DNA of 64,000 nt, taken from positions 10,292,001-10,356,000 of the forward strand of contig OY755187.1 in NCBI GenBank assembly GCA_963576735.1, written 5' to 3'. Each line of letters starts with the position of its first letter. Position 1 is the first letter of the stretch. The stretch comes from Bedellia somnulentella. Its lineage: Eukaryota; Arthropoda; Insecta; Lepidoptera; Bedelliidae. Positions 39,601 through 43,239 of the stretch are shown here, one piece after another. A model generated the notes under the pieces. That model did not search any database, had not been told where the DNA came from, and saw only the letters and a list, made by a program, of their open reading frames with translations. A program made the translations under genes and the position numbers.

Positions 39601-40618
39601 GAGTTTTATCTATTTTTTTAATTCGAGATAACTTTCGAATGGAATGTTCGAATTGAATTATTCAAAAAGTAATATAAGGGTATTGAAGTAGTCTAAAATA
39701 ATATATACGTTTTTTATAAGGATTAGATAGGTACAAATAAAGAGCCTTTTCTAAAGCAGGATTTTAATTTAATTTTTAAATAATTTTATATAATGACGCT
39801 TGTTGTGAGATAACTATAATAGTTAGAGACATGCCGTCTGGGCATTTTTTTTAGATAATAATGTGTTCTATAAAATTGTACTACATAATTTTATTCTATT
39901 GTCAATAGTTTTCGCAGCGCACGCGATGTAAGGATTTTTTTTGGTATTTCTTTAACACCTTGGGTTACATTTTTGAAGTTTACGTAAGGATCCCTATTTT
40001 TTTGAAAATGAAATATAGCCTATGTCACTCAGGAATAGTGTAGCATTAAAACAGTGAAAGAATTTTTCAAATCCATCCAGTAGTTTTGGAGCCTATTCAA
40101 TTCAAACAAACAAACAAACAAACAAACAAAAAATCAAACCTTTCCTCTTTATAATATTAGTATAGATTCAATCCTCATCCTTAACAATTGTTTCTACATA
40201 ATGTCATAGTTAAAACATGTCATCATATTCTTCAGCTATCCTATCGAAATGTTAATATAATCTATGTCTTAACAAATACTATAAATTTAGTCAAGAATAA
40301 TTAAAAATATTTACATAGACAATTTACAACCTTAATTAAAATATAAAACTAAATAAATACCTACTATAGATGGAAAATTTCATGAAATTCATCGCTCTCG
40401 CAGAACGGTATCGTGCCTAAAATACTGGCGGCATAAATAAAATACTGCAATCTATGTCTTCATCTTCTAAAATGTAATGTCTTATTTTATCTTCTTACAG
40501 AATAATCGCGAAAGATCTGAAAGAGTATAGACACAGAAAGAAATCCGTGATTCAGATGAAGAATGGAGCCCCAGTGTACGATTCCGATGAGGGAACCGAG
40601 GAAGAACCTGTGCCATAG
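3525..40618 (+). CDS. Class-V aminotransferase / TtcA-like PP-loop fusion protein (5' end missing)
   Basis: Sixteen exons join in phase: 3525-3660, 9129-9306, 19510-19896, 20388-20509, 26528-26797, 26877-27193, 27287-28834, 28946-29153, 29768-29920, 30349-30499, 31081-31222, 31506-31625, 36324-36531, 37092-37256, 38319-38504, 40501-40618. Junctions are GT-AG and coding is 4409 nt (1469 codons plus stop). Exons 1-6 encode a PLP-dependent class-V aminotransferase fold; exons 7-10 a long Ser-rich, probably disordered linker; exons 11-16 a TtcA/PP-loop ATPase fold with SGGRES as PP-loop and an IRPFIYVRE motif. In known families a cysteine desulfurase supplies sulfur and TtcA thiolates tRNA cytidine 32, so a one-chain thiolation enzyme is the natural reading. 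However, several catalytic positions appear changed (see findings), so activity is uncertain. The start codon was not found. What is seen: motifs and phase-consistent splicing. What is inferred: function. Confidence 0.85.
3832..3900 (+). repeat. SINE-like family A 3' fragment
   Basis: Only the last part of the family A element (AAAGTGGCTGAGG to CTAGGGAT, TATG tail), in intron 1. Confidence 0.6.
4630..5023 (-). repeat. SINE-like family A with 12-bp target-site duplication, MITE nested
   Basis: Reverse-orientation copy flanked by the direct repeat TTGTGGAGTTAC (4618-4629 and 5024-5035). It is interrupted by a 123-bp MITE at 4840-4962. The clear duplication of more than 10 bp supports LINE-type (target-primed) insertion of family A. 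Confidence 0.85.
4840..4962. mobile_element. Tourist-like MITE, TTA target duplication
   Basis: Inverted-repeat element starting CGCCCGATTTCTGAATTGAG and ending with the inverse (AATCGGGCG), flanked by TTA on both sides (4837-4839, 4963-4965). The inner arms CTTAAGTATCG also pair. A three-base TTA duplication is usual for PIF/Harbinger-type MITEs. A second copy is at 38621-38756. Confidence 0.8.
5513..6548 (-). mobile_element. Helitron inserted in the LINE
   Basis: On the - strand it begins TCAATACATAGTATAAAAC (right edge 6548) and ends with a GC hairpin (CCCGCGCGAAGCCGGGGCGGG) followed by CTAG at 5516-5513. Flanks are A and T without duplication, as Helitrons insert. Removing 5513-6548 restores the interrupted LINE reading frame exactly, which fixes both ends. 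It keeps only a helicase tail. Confidence 0.9.
5561..5899 (-). pseudogene. Helitron RepHel helicase, C-terminal fragment
   Basis: About 112 residues matching the end of the Pif1-like helicase of Helitrons: FPVKISFAMTINKSQGQTF (helicase motif) and FSHGQLYVALSRV (last motif). The replication initiator domain and the front of the helicase are missing, so this is a fragment inside a non-autonomous Helitron. Confidence 0.85.
8656..9128. other. Intron sequence without recognised feature
   Basis: AT-rich intron between the LINE tail and the exon 2 acceptor; nothing supported. Confidence 0.4.
9129..9306 (+). CDS. Exon 2: PLP-domain segment
   Basis: Acceptor GGCAG at 9124-9128, donor GTAAGC at 9307. 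Reads SESKKIIRNTVGAGPDDVII and then APWRECDAE, aligning to the 'LPWRE.GAEV' part of the family. The usual glycine-rich GSGATAA and the EHHSN histidine, expected to hold and stack on PLP, are replaced by GGSLPRFL and RETERQ. The end is in phase 0. Confidence 0.8.
9307..10220. other. Long intron start; only a small family A relic
   Basis: A weak family A relic (CAAGCTCTGGCTAACACTTTT) lies near 9455-9500. Otherwise AT-rich, no feature. Confidence 0.35.
10221..10375 (+). repeat. SINE-like family A, 5' truncated
   Basis: Starts inside the element at TTTTTGGGCGATGCGG and ends with GCCGTGAGTATATGTATAT. Confidence 0.75.
10791..11048 (+). repeat. SINE-like family A, near full length
   Basis: Complete head TGCTGTGTAGTGTCGGCTTAG to a GCCGTTAGTATAAATATG end. 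A small TTTATTTATT tract replaces the end of the last conserved block. Confidence 0.8.
11083..11236 (+). repeat. SINE-like family A, 5' truncated
   Basis: Second copy within 40 bp of the previous one, with the variant GTTTTTGAGCGATGCGG and ending GGCCGTGAGTATATATATG. Confidence 0.75.
11240..12110. other. Intron, no feature recognised
   Basis: Two ORFs of 84 codons occur here but have no domain, codon or splice support. Confidence 0.35.
12115..12285 (-). repeat. LINE family B 3'-end fragment
   Basis: Reverse-orientation copy: CATTGGGGTAGGCAGGAACT, GTACGATCCTGGCAAACCTC and TTCATACATGCTCTTTTATT are the diagnostic blocks. Confidence 0.7.
12459..12709 (+). repeat. SINE-like family A, full length
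   Basis: Well-preserved copy from GCCGTGTAGTGCCGGCTTAG to GCCGTGAGTATATGTATG and a TATG tail. It makes an 83-codon open frame by chance; the same frame is broken in most other copies. Confidence 0.85.
13248..13491 (-). repeat. SINE-like family A, full length
   Basis: Reverse-orientation copy from the CATACATACATATACTCAC tail to GCCGGCACTACATGGC at the head. Very similar to the 12459 copy. Confidence 0.85.
13990..14152 (+). repeat. SINE-like family A, 5' truncated
   Basis: Begins in the central GGGCGATGCAGTTGGAGACC block and ends AGCCGTGAGTATATGTAT. Confidence 0.7.
14585..14850. repeat. Degenerate transposon relic
   Basis: Contains GGATAAAAAGTATTCTAT, AAATTTCATTCATATACATT and an AAACACACAAACAAACATCC-type stretch, like the ends of common lepidopteran Helitron- or LINE-like elements. 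No coding part; class uncertain. Confidence 0.4.
14896..14978 (-). repeat. tRNA-like SINE head
   Basis: The - strand has an A box (TGGCCGAGTGG) and a B box (GGTTCGATCCC) spaced as in a tRNA. The would-be acceptor strands do not pair, so this is a SINE head or tRNA pseudogene, not a working tRNA gene. Confidence 0.55.
15019..15270 (+). repeat. SINE-like family A, full length
   Basis: Head GCCGTGTAGTGCCGGCTTTG to tail GCCGTGAGTATATGTATGTA. All landmark blocks are present. Confidence 0.85.
15271..17615. other. Long intron stretch without recognised gene
   Basis: AT-rich. Two - strand ORFs (16190-16414 and 16435-16746) encode hydrophobic stretches but show no motif I recognise, and they are out of place inside this intron. 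Left unannotated. Confidence 0.35.
17419..17460. repeat. Perfect 17-bp hairpin
   Basis: Arms 17419-17435 and 17444-17460 (AACTGTCACTGATACAT and its exact complement) with an eight-base loop. Possibly a MITE remnant; too short a stem for a typical insect pre-miRNA. Confidence 0.6.
17618..17700 (+). repeat. tRNA-like SINE head
   Basis: TAGTTCAGTGATAAGAAAC (A-box-like) and GGGTTCCAACTCTACACCGG (B-box-like) at tRNA spacing, resembling the head of family C. No clear body follows. Confidence 0.45.
18305..19110 (-). pseudogene. LINE reverse-transcriptase C-terminal remnant
   Basis: On the - strand, MLGFVLRTVKGFQNVEAIKA and ALVRSILEFNAVVWSPHEV match the region after the RT domain in jockey/CR1-like LINEs. 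A stop falls after SKFIRFLY, then MYGVYPYYPLMYPTLFV goes on. A TTTATTTATTTA stretch at the low end marks the likely 3' end of the element. 5' truncated and broken. Confidence 0.7.
19510..19896 (+). CDS. Exon 3: PLP-domain core with Schiff-base lysine
   Basis: Phase 0 at both ends, 129 codons; acceptor TTTTCACAG, donor GTATGT. Contains MIGFFPAASKLTGVLADDVA (family: ASNVTG), ALSFWDF (the Asp expected to bind the PLP nitrogen) and FNCEKFVGG, where the lysine equals that of the family's SPHKFVGG and should form the Schiff base. The neighbouring Ser-Pro-His is replaced by Asn-Cys-Glu. Confidence 0.85.
19937..20146 (-). mobile_element. Short non-autonomous Helitron (Lep1-like)
   Basis: On the - strand it starts TCTACGCTAAGAGTATAAAG and ends with a GC hairpin plus CTAG (19940-19937), flanked by A and T. 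210 bp, no coding content. It lies just inside intron 3. Confidence 0.75.
20388..20509 (+). CDS. Exon 4: PLP domain
   Basis: Acceptor CTTTTAG, donor GTGAGT. Reads SERIEEWKSTDAVRAALVMQ then RDSVGIQSIVERQDKI, corresponding to the helix after the lysine-bearing segment. Ends with a split Arg codon. Confidence 0.8.
20637..20887 (+). repeat. SINE-like family A, full length
   Basis: Head GCCGTGTAGTGGCGGCTTAG to tail GCCGTGAGTTTATGTATG. Carries the variant AAGTGGTTTTTGGGCGATGC seen also at 11083 and 25219, a possible subfamily. Confidence 0.85.
21262..21385 (-). repeat. SINE family C middle fragment
   Basis: Block ACCACGTGATAGGAGGCAGT and AACTCAGCTGTGTGGGTCTC as in the body of family C, reverse orientation. 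Confidence 0.55.
21428..21547. mobile_element. Half copy of CTAGTACGAGCG foldback MITE
   Basis: Begins GCCCGGCTAGTACGAGCGGT and ends TAAAATAGCGCTCGTGCTTG, which equals one arm of the full palindromic copy at 30587-30866. Confidence 0.7.
21722..21905. repeat. Repeat shared with 42900-43075, with family A relics
   Basis: CACTCGCATACTAG, AATGTTTCTCTA and CACAGCAGGGTGTAC recur at 42920-43040 in the same order, marking an unnamed dispersed repeat. Short family A pieces (CTCACGGCTATAAATCCC; AGAAGGGATAGCCAG) flank it. Confidence 0.5.
22215..22412 (+). repeat. SINE family C, head-less
   Basis: ATGTGCGGTTAATTTATTAA, AACGGTGAGGGACAAAATGG and TTAGTACCTCTGCCAACTC are the family C body in order; diverged. 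Confidence 0.6.
22420..22885. other. Intron, no feature recognised
   Basis: A 65-codon - strand ORF at 22565-22762 has no support. Nothing else seen. Confidence 0.3.
22888..22970 (+). repeat. SINE-like family A 3' fragment
   Basis: CTTCCAAAAGTGGCTGACGA to GCCGTAAGTATATGTATG with a TATG tail. Confidence 0.65.
23985..24121 (-). mobile_element. Helitron 5'-end fragment
   Basis: The - strand starts TCTAATTTATAAAATTCACA after an A and continues with CTCCGAAACGGCTAAACC, a conserved 5' region of common lepidopteran Helitrons. The 3' hairpin end is missing. Confidence 0.55.
24125..25060. other. Intron, no feature recognised
   Basis: AT-rich; no motif-bearing ORF. Confidence 0.3.
25064..25145. repeat. 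GC-capped inverted repeat with (TA)n loop
   Basis: 21-bp arms CCGGGCCTGGACTATTATATA and its exact complement surround a short TA tract (to about 25115). A second (TA)n tract follows, bounded by CTAAAAA and TTTTTTAG. Strong cruciform potential. Confidence 0.75.
25219..25405 (+). repeat. SINE-like family A, internally deleted
   Basis: Lacks the first about 25 bp and the CCCATCACCAACAACC block, jumping from GGGCGATCCGAATGGAAA to CTTCCAAATGTGGCTGAGGA. Ends GGCCGTGATAATATGTAT. Confidence 0.75.
25560..25915 (+). repeat. tRNA-headed SINE family D
   Basis: Head with a B box in CGGGTTCGATCCCC (25616 on) and an A-box-like TGGTCTCGCGGCTAAGTG. The body has GAGGGCACGTTAAGCCGTTG and CCCCTTGGTGGGGACATATA. 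A head-less copy is at 62186. Not a tRNA gene, as the acceptor strands do not pair. Confidence 0.7.
25930..26527. other. End of intron 4, no repeat recognised
   Basis: Unremarkable AT-rich intron. The 65-codon ORF at 26197 has no support. Confidence 0.35.
26528..26797 (+). CDS. Exon 5: PLP-domain, C-terminal lobe
   Basis: Acceptor TTTTCAG, donor GTAAGT. Reads SHIKNIPELILLGNESSAVR, FLHHNFVCAVLNDVFGIQAR and then GGLNGNLSYGQDVLG. In the family, as I recall it, the last block is GGCACAGPYAQDLLG; here both cysteines are gone. 'LHHNFV..LLNDLFGIQARGG' is the signature of this subfamily. Confidence 0.85.
26877..27193 (+). CDS. Exon 6: end of PLP domain
   Basis: After a 79-nt intron. Reads HEHMRPGFCRVSFPYFMSES and VAFVLEALKMVATEGWKILP, matching the 'RPGFTRLNFPYFM..EE..FVL.A...VA..GW.LLPQY' end of the fold. 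Donor GTAATT after a split Gly codon. The last 40 residues begin the linker. Confidence 0.85.
27287..28834 (+). CDS. Exon 7: large linker exon with duplicated helical motif
   Basis: 1548 nt, 516 codons. It begins FPQTYTECLQTARNLFNRAR, still related to the family's end of domain, then becomes Ser/Thr/Asn-rich and low in order. Two related helical segments occur: YVKEMTKEIATEIKSEIREV (about 28090-28190) and YLMGMSREMASEVKHEIREM (about 28270-28370), about 60 residues apart, each ending in VDDILE/VDEMIS. No catalytic motif. Donor GTAAGA at 28835. Confidence 0.85.
28946..29153 (+). CDS. Exon 8: linker
   Basis: Acceptor CTTTATAG, donor GTAAGC. 69 codons, basic then acidic (NKAKKIQGRLRVCHKHEKSE). 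No domain. Confidence 0.75.
29265..29415 (+). repeat. LINE family B 3'-end fragment, decayed
   Basis: GAATGAAAATAAAAGGGCAT and CTGCCCACCCAAATG then GTGGGCATATGTATG match the B module in order; inside intron 8. Confidence 0.5.
29768..29920 (+). CDS. Exon 9: Ser-rich linker
   Basis: Acceptor CTTACAG, donor GTAAGC. 51 codons with SHRSSRSSNASSSCSDRSSL; likely disordered and a candidate phosphorylation region (inference). Confidence 0.75.
29985..30244 (+). repeat. SINE-like family A, full length
   Basis: Head GGCTGTGTTATGTCGGCGTA to end AGCCGTTGTTGTATGTATG. A 12-bp insertion (GTAGAAGTTGGG) in the central block. Confidence 0.8.
30349..30499 (+). CDS. Exon 10: acidic linker
   Basis: Acceptor ATTTTCAG, donor GTGAGT. 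Acidic with Cys pairs (DCCWEEDDSSVCSDNSLTDF), ends phase 0 just before the PP-loop domain. Confidence 0.8.
30587..30866. mobile_element. Full palindromic foldback MITE (CTAGTACGAGCG ends)
   Basis: About 280 bp, the two halves being inverted copies: ACTAGTACGAGCG at the left and CGCTCGTACTAG at the right, meeting near 30715-30740 at GCGCTCGTGCTC/GAGCAAGCACGAGCGC. Half copies are at 21428 and 48572. No ORF. Confidence 0.8.
31081..31222 (+). CDS. Exon 11: PP-loop (ATP-binding) of TtcA-like domain
   Basis: Acceptor TTATTTCAG, donor GTGAGT. Reads AIQEFNMIRSGDKVLVCLSG and GRESIALLHTIHQYQFYARN. The PP-loop, SGGKDS in TtcA, is SGGRES here (conservative Lys to Arg, Asp to Glu). Confidence 0.85.
31506..31625 (+). 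CDS. Exon 12: TtcA-like domain
   Basis: Acceptor CATTTCAG, donor GTAAGA. Reads GALFVHEAKSEVDPLHLMAY and CRTLGVKLIYQD, matching 'GAVTVDP....DP.PLI.YL..LGV.YFYE'. Ends with one base of a split codon that exon 13 completes. Confidence 0.8.
31840..31984 (+). pseudogene. Decayed copy of exon 13 (array unit 1)
   Basis: CCGCTCTTACTCGCGCTAAT and GGTTGTCCCACGTACTACGT align to the first half of exon 13 (CCGCTCGCACACGCGCTGCT, GGTCGTCCCACGTGGTCCGG). The unit's end ACATTTCAACTTCATAT is where the LTR element inserted. Confidence 0.65.
31985..32540 (-). repeat. 3' LTR
   Basis: 556 bp, TGTTACGACATC... to ...CGGTACGTAACA on the - strand. Matches 35087-35642 except A at 32270 against G at 35372. Confidence 0.95.
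32541..32553 (-). other. Polypurine tract
   Basis: AAGGAGGGGGTAA on the - strand directly before the 3' LTR, the expected plus-strand primer site. Confidence 0.75.
32557..32700 (-). pseudogene. Integrase C-terminal remnant
   Basis: Reads WEGPYKVVTRINDVTCRIQ and ends before the polypurine tract, typical of the end of gypsy-type integrase. It is in a different frame from the upstream protease ORF, so the internal deletion is out of frame. Confidence 0.8.
32702..33829 (-). CDS. Retrotransposon pol: protease and RT start (truncated)
   Basis: About 375 codons in the -1 frame relative to gag. Contains the aspartic protease motif LDTGASRTVIN, the later ECILGLDFMKKYNCRIDI, and the start of RT (RFCVDYRQLNNVTK), where it stops at 32702-32704. 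A complete gypsy pol has about 1000 or more residues, so RT, RNase H and integrase are lost. Probably made by -1 frameshifting from gag. Confidence 0.85.
   Translation of the reverse strand, partial: RALARTAGQVLAREEKAPTMTISQACNGNSLVILGCVNDQDCKMTLDTGASRTVINPALVKAANIKYSRDTKCRLLSASGQRIPVLGELSVRMMVGETSYTHQVIVAEIMDECILGLDFMKKYNCRIDIMRGIFKCGQEEIFILGGPVGEVTCLKTINIPARSQKLVPVMLPVDSEKKRHRCVLIEETGKNGPRKFLTARTLVTSNKTAIVKVVNLDQEDVQLKRGEVVGQCEEVVWMRSCHSPNGKVKVKVDNSTVTDLLSEIQDDLSYLERIKVKQLLVKYADIFSNAEGDLGRTSLVQHRIDTGDERPIRQRARRIPIAKEKEVEELLEDMKKKKVISPSSSPWCSPVVLVKKKNGSTRFCVDYRQLNNVTK
33820..35061 (-). CDS. Retrotransposon Gag with CCHC zinc knuckle
   Basis: 413 codons from the ATG at 35061; the frame is open to 35085 but with TTG only. 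The N-terminal part has a long coiled-coil-like stretch (EVQGVVKQEVRELREEQQTK), the middle a gag capsid-like region (WSAYRHQFQTVAAANGW, RYGERHLEHVFRAQL), and the C-terminus one zinc knuckle CYGCGKRGHLRLSC. Intact. Confidence 0.9.
   Translation of the reverse strand: MPVMPKEDGREGVKTRAQKAAEGEQLSEMRSSVTNPRSDIPEETSAVTNAPSTSTAPAAATNTDLAMIVEMFQSMREAQQSIQDVVKNIHSEVQGVVKQEVRELREEQQTKFSQVLTAVNEVSGRVVTVEKDVEQMKEQVTTIEKDIDDMKTDFRGMEKRVLQLESRPVKVVSGENVVAVHGPRVKVPPYDGTTSWSAYRHQFQTVAAANGWTDEQCLTALTVALRGQALSVIEALPTPSGGFKDLLDALESRYGERHLEHVFRAQLRDRVQRSGEGLQQWALEIEKLVRKAYPSVDPKTVEMNLVQAFVDGIRDIEVRTAVRLQHHTSLKDVLANALEVEACRQDTRQTHRLREIAEANEDVKVIKAPVGRSTGPICYGCGKRGHLRLSCPLRKEEKRQAEAPAANVQGNEH
33829..33835 (-). 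promoter_or_regulatory. Putative -1 ribosomal frameshift site
   Basis: GGGAAAC on the - strand, placed as CAG-GGA-AAC in the gag frame, six bases before the gag stop (33820-33822). It fits the X XXY YYZ heptamer rule, and a -1 slip enters the pol frame exactly. Confidence 0.7.
35069..35086 (-). other. Primer-binding site
   Basis: TTGGTGACAGAAGTGGAT directly after the 5' LTR on the - strand. It begins with TGG to pair with a tRNA CCA end; the tRNA was not identified. Confidence 0.6.
35087..35642 (-). repeat. 5' LTR
   Basis: 556 bp; see the 3' LTR. Its right end abuts ATAT (35643-35646). Confidence 0.95.
35643..36323 (+). pseudogene. Tandem array of decayed exon 13 copies
   Basis: Repeated units of about 100-200 bp, each opening near TTTCAACTYCAGATGCTCGCT (the exon 13 acceptor plus start) and running through CGTCCCACGTGGTCC..GCGTGTACC into an intron-like part (GAAACATATAAAGAACGC, ATTCAAACCATATT). 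Unit starts are seen near 35707, 35856, 35999 (weak), 36099 and 36247 (weak). The 36099 unit is best kept: its frame is open for about 48 codons after the acceptor but has no matching donor. Together with 31840-31984 they formed one array before the LTR element landed. Confidence 0.75.
36324..36531 (+). CDS. Exon 13: TtcA-like domain, cluster-ligand region
   Basis: Acceptor CTTTAG, donor GTGAGG; phases match exons 12 and 14. Reads CWSSHVVRRGVYRAAATHGY then VAAVAQHLDHAARAFLAAAF, aligning with TtcA 'CSLCSRLRRG.LY..A...G.N.LALGHH.DD..E..L'. The second Cys of CxxC is Ser, and the DD after the His is DH. GC-rich (roughly two-thirds) and the intact member of the array upstream. Confidence 0.85.
36532..37091. 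other. Intron 13, no feature
   Basis: AT-rich intron, nothing recognised; acceptor GTTCGCAG. Confidence 0.4.
37092..37256 (+). CDS. Exon 14: TtcA-like domain, 'RPLIYVRE' motif
   Basis: Reads EHGIRIIRPFIYVRERELDG and FASARMLPDF, the motif of TtcA-like proteins. The following CxxC found in many relatives (ENCPAC) is represented only by one Cys in MADCHRPD. GC-rich. Donor GTGAGT. Confidence 0.85.
37327..37582 (+). repeat. SINE-like family A, full length
   Basis: Head GCCGTGTAGTGTCGGCTTAG to CCCGTGAGTATATGTATG. Shares CCGTAGGTGATCGTAAGAGG and CATTCCAAAGCTCTGGCT with the 53089 copy, suggesting a subfamily. Confidence 0.85.
37690..37830 (+). repeat. LINE family B 3'-end fragment
   Basis: GAATAAAAGAGCTTGTATGA, AGAGAGGTTTGTCAGGATCG and GGTTTGAGTATATG; the diagnostic order of the B module. 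Confidence 0.7.
37835..38318. other. Intron 14 remainder, no feature
   Basis: Nothing recognised; ends with acceptor ATTCTTTCAG. Confidence 0.4.
38319..38504 (+). CDS. Exon 15: TtcA-like domain end
   Basis: Short Ser-rich insert then VREVLCYQEKMHPYLFASLK and NAMHPLISS, matching 'VK.LLA.QE...P.LF.SLR.ALHPLL'. Donor GTTAGT. Confidence 0.85.
38621..38756. mobile_element. Tourist-like MITE, TTA target duplication
   Basis: Second copy of the 4840 MITE, with TTA at 38618-38620 and 38757-38759 and ends CGCTGATTTCTGAATTGAG / CAGAAATCGGGCG. Confidence 0.8.
38775..40166 (-). mobile_element. Lep1-like Helitron with nested SINE
   Basis: The - strand starts TCTATACTAATATTATAAAG (right edge 40166) with a (TTTG)n tract and ends in a GC hairpin plus CTAG (38778-38775). 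About 39230-39480 keeps a decayed piece of the helicase end (GTGAGTAAAACAATTCTTTC; GGCCTTGGGACTTATTAATT). A family A SINE sits at 38896-39146. Confidence 0.75.
38896..39146 (+). repeat. SINE-like family A, full length
   Basis: Inserted in the Helitron. Head GCTGTGTAGTGTCGGCTTAG to GCCGTGAGTATATGAATG. Confidence 0.85.
40501..40618 (+). CDS. Exon 16: C-terminus and stop
   Basis: Acceptor CTTCTTACAG. 39 codons, basic then acidic (KDLKEYRHRKKSVIQMKNGA, SDEGTEEEPVP), stop TAG at 40616-40618. Confidence 0.85.
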
Positions 40619-42080
40619 CGTATCATTAGTCTGTTTGAACTTTTCTAGTGGCCCCAATTAAAAGCCGTAGAAACAGGTTTATATTACATTATATTAATAG
40701 AAAGCCATTTTTTGTATTAAACTGTTAACCCCTTACATATTATTAGACTTGTTTTGATAATGAGTTCATATTAAAGCGATTTTGTGATTTTATAGTGATT
40801 GTTTTGTTTGTGATCAAATCTTTATATTTAAAGTTTAAGAATGCTTTTAAAGGAAACTGCATTTTATGAAGTGTGTGGATTTAGATTGAAGTGATATGTA
40901 TAGGTAAAGTTTTGATACTTTTTTATTAAAGTACGTGATGTAATGGTCATGAAGTGCAGTTTTCATTTACATAGAAAGTATGTAGTAAGTCGTGGAGATT
41001 GTCTTGTAATTGAACACTGACAGTTCATTTTTTTAAATAATTGTGAATGTGTATGTGTTTTCATATAGTATTTATAGTCTGTTAGTGTTAAAATCAGGCA
41101 GCGTAATTTTACTTCCATTATTTCAACAAAATAGTAAATTTTCAAACGAAGTTCATAGTCGTCTGGTTATTTAAATTCTTTTGCAGACTTATTATAAGCT
41201 CATTTACATATTTATTTATCAAATTATATTTTCTTTATTAGTTCATAAATGATCTGCATTTTCAGAACGTAGAATTATCTTTCTCCTAAGTATTTTGTTT
41301 TCAATTTGAAATATTTGGACGTATAAATGATGCAGCCAAAATACAGTCTACATTAAAATCTTTATCTATGTAGGTTAATGTTTGAAACGAATTGTTTTTG
41401 TAGTCAAAAAAATTCTCTTAATATTGGTACCATTACAAGGCCTTCAAAAAGCCTGTTTGTGATGTACTTGGACGTAAATTATAATGATATCTAGTAAGAT
41501 TGAGCTTTGCATGATAATAATGATTCATTTTAAAATGTTATCGGGACACTTATATGAATTTGGAAAAAAACTTTTTTGACTTTGTAATAAAAAGTATTGA
41601 TTTTTAAATGAGAGGCCTCATAAATACGATTTTGTCTTGACTGGTCTTGTGAAGTTTGTGTTTAAAATGGCTTGTTTTAGCGTATGTTGTTTAATTTTAT
41701 TTTTAATTATTTAAATATGTTGCATAGATGACATGAAGCCTAACTTTTCAACCGAATTGTGGGCTGAGGCGTGGTTTATAAAACCTTTTTGGAATTTATA
41801 ATTATAAGTGTTGGACTGAAAGACGTTTTTTTATATTTACTTTTAAATATACGTGTATTAAACTACACATTCTATTCTTTTCCATTATATTTCTGATTTG
41901 CATTATTCAAGAGGCATAAAAGTTATGCCATTTTGAAAGTATTCATAATCATGATAGATGTTCTAATAGATACTTAGTGTGTAAGTACGGCAATGATATT
42001 TTAAGGTTCCATTGCTTCCAATACTGTATTCATTTATAAAAATGATATTTTTGTCGTAAATAAAACTTTTAATCTTTAAT
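40619..42080 (+). other. Probable 3' UTR
   Basis: AT-rich, no coding ORF or repeat recognised for about 1.45 kb. A good AATAAA lies at 42059-42064 followed by CTTTTAATC; earlier hexamers occur too. The extent is inferred. Confidence 0.45.
42059..42064 (+). terminator. Candidate polyadenylation signal
   Basis: AATAAA about 1.44 kb after the stop codon; one of several possible signals. Confidence 0.35.
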
Positions 42081-42454
42081 CAGAAGCGTTTTATTACTTT
42101 TCCTTTATATATTATTGTGGTGACATAAAAGGCTATATAGAATATCTTTATTATCAAAAATATAAATACTAAAAAACTTGTTGAGTTCGTAACTAGGGTT
42201 GAAGGGTAATAAACAGGCAAATAGAAATAGTGCAATATTTTTTTATTCGCCTTGTTGAGCAAAGAATGTTGGCCTCTTATCCTATTAATTGCTGTAGCTC
42301 CTGCTATTTCCAAGAGTTGCTGATTTATCGCTTATCGTTATCGTAAGCGGTGCGCCTCCTTGGTGCGCCGGGTGTGAGACAGCCCCAACACACTACTAGG
42401 TATGATCGGGGCGAGTTTATTTTGTCCCTATATGCATTATTTTGCAATATTTTT

Positions 42455-42550
42455 CTCGATAAACTTCCAAAGGTGGATCGAAAATTTGCTATTCTGAAGC
42501 TCTGGCTACCCCTTCAAGGGATTATTATAACCTTGAGTATATATGTATAT
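42455..42550 (+). repeat. SINE-like family A 3' fragment
   Basis: AAACTTCCAAAGGTGGATCG to CTTGAGTATATATGTATAT. Confidence 0.55.
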
Positions 42551-42631
42551 TAAGGCATTAAACAGATAATGATCTCAAGCATTTTCTGAAAATTCTCTCT
42601 TTGATACAGTTACAACTTTGAATACCTGCGA

Positions 42632-42907
42632 TAATTGGCCTAGACCTCGTTTTTAAAACATACCCTTTTTATATTTAAAATCGAATAAAGACATCAAACT
42701 AAACAACTTTGCCTATGGAATGCGTATCTAAAATATTGTAGTTATCAAAATAATTATTAATTAAAAAGTGTCACTGCCTAGATCACAATGGGAAAGTGTG
42801 TTTTTTTTTATTTTAGCTTAGGCTGACCTCTGGTCAGCTTGATGTCTTTAATCGATTTAAAATATAAAAAGGGTATCTTTTAAAAACAAGGTCGAGGCCA
42901 ATTGTGG
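42632..42907. mobile_element. MITE-like element with about 70-bp inverted ends
   Basis: AATTGGCCTAGACCTCGTTT...AAAGACATCAAACT at the left is inverted at the right (AGCTTGATGTCTTT...CGAGGCCAATTGT) over about 70 bp with few changes. The centre is non-coding. Confidence 0.75.
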
Positions 42908-43239
42908 CGAACCCTCGGCGCACTCATTCGCATACTAGTAACGTCATAAAAAAACCTACATCGCTGTATCGAAATGTTTCTCTACCTAAATATAAATACA
43001 AAATTATTAGTTGGTACACAGCAGGGTGTACCTACTGGCTTATATATCTTTGCTTTTCCCACATAGTCGTGTAAAAACAATGATAATGCGAAATTCACTT
43101 CGATCATATATACCAAAGATGCTGCACTCACTGCAAAAAGTGGACCGCGAGATTGACAAGACTGTTTGTCAATTAAATATTTATTTTCCTACAATTATCG
43201 ACCTTACCGCATTTTCTTAAGACCTATTATTTATTGCAA

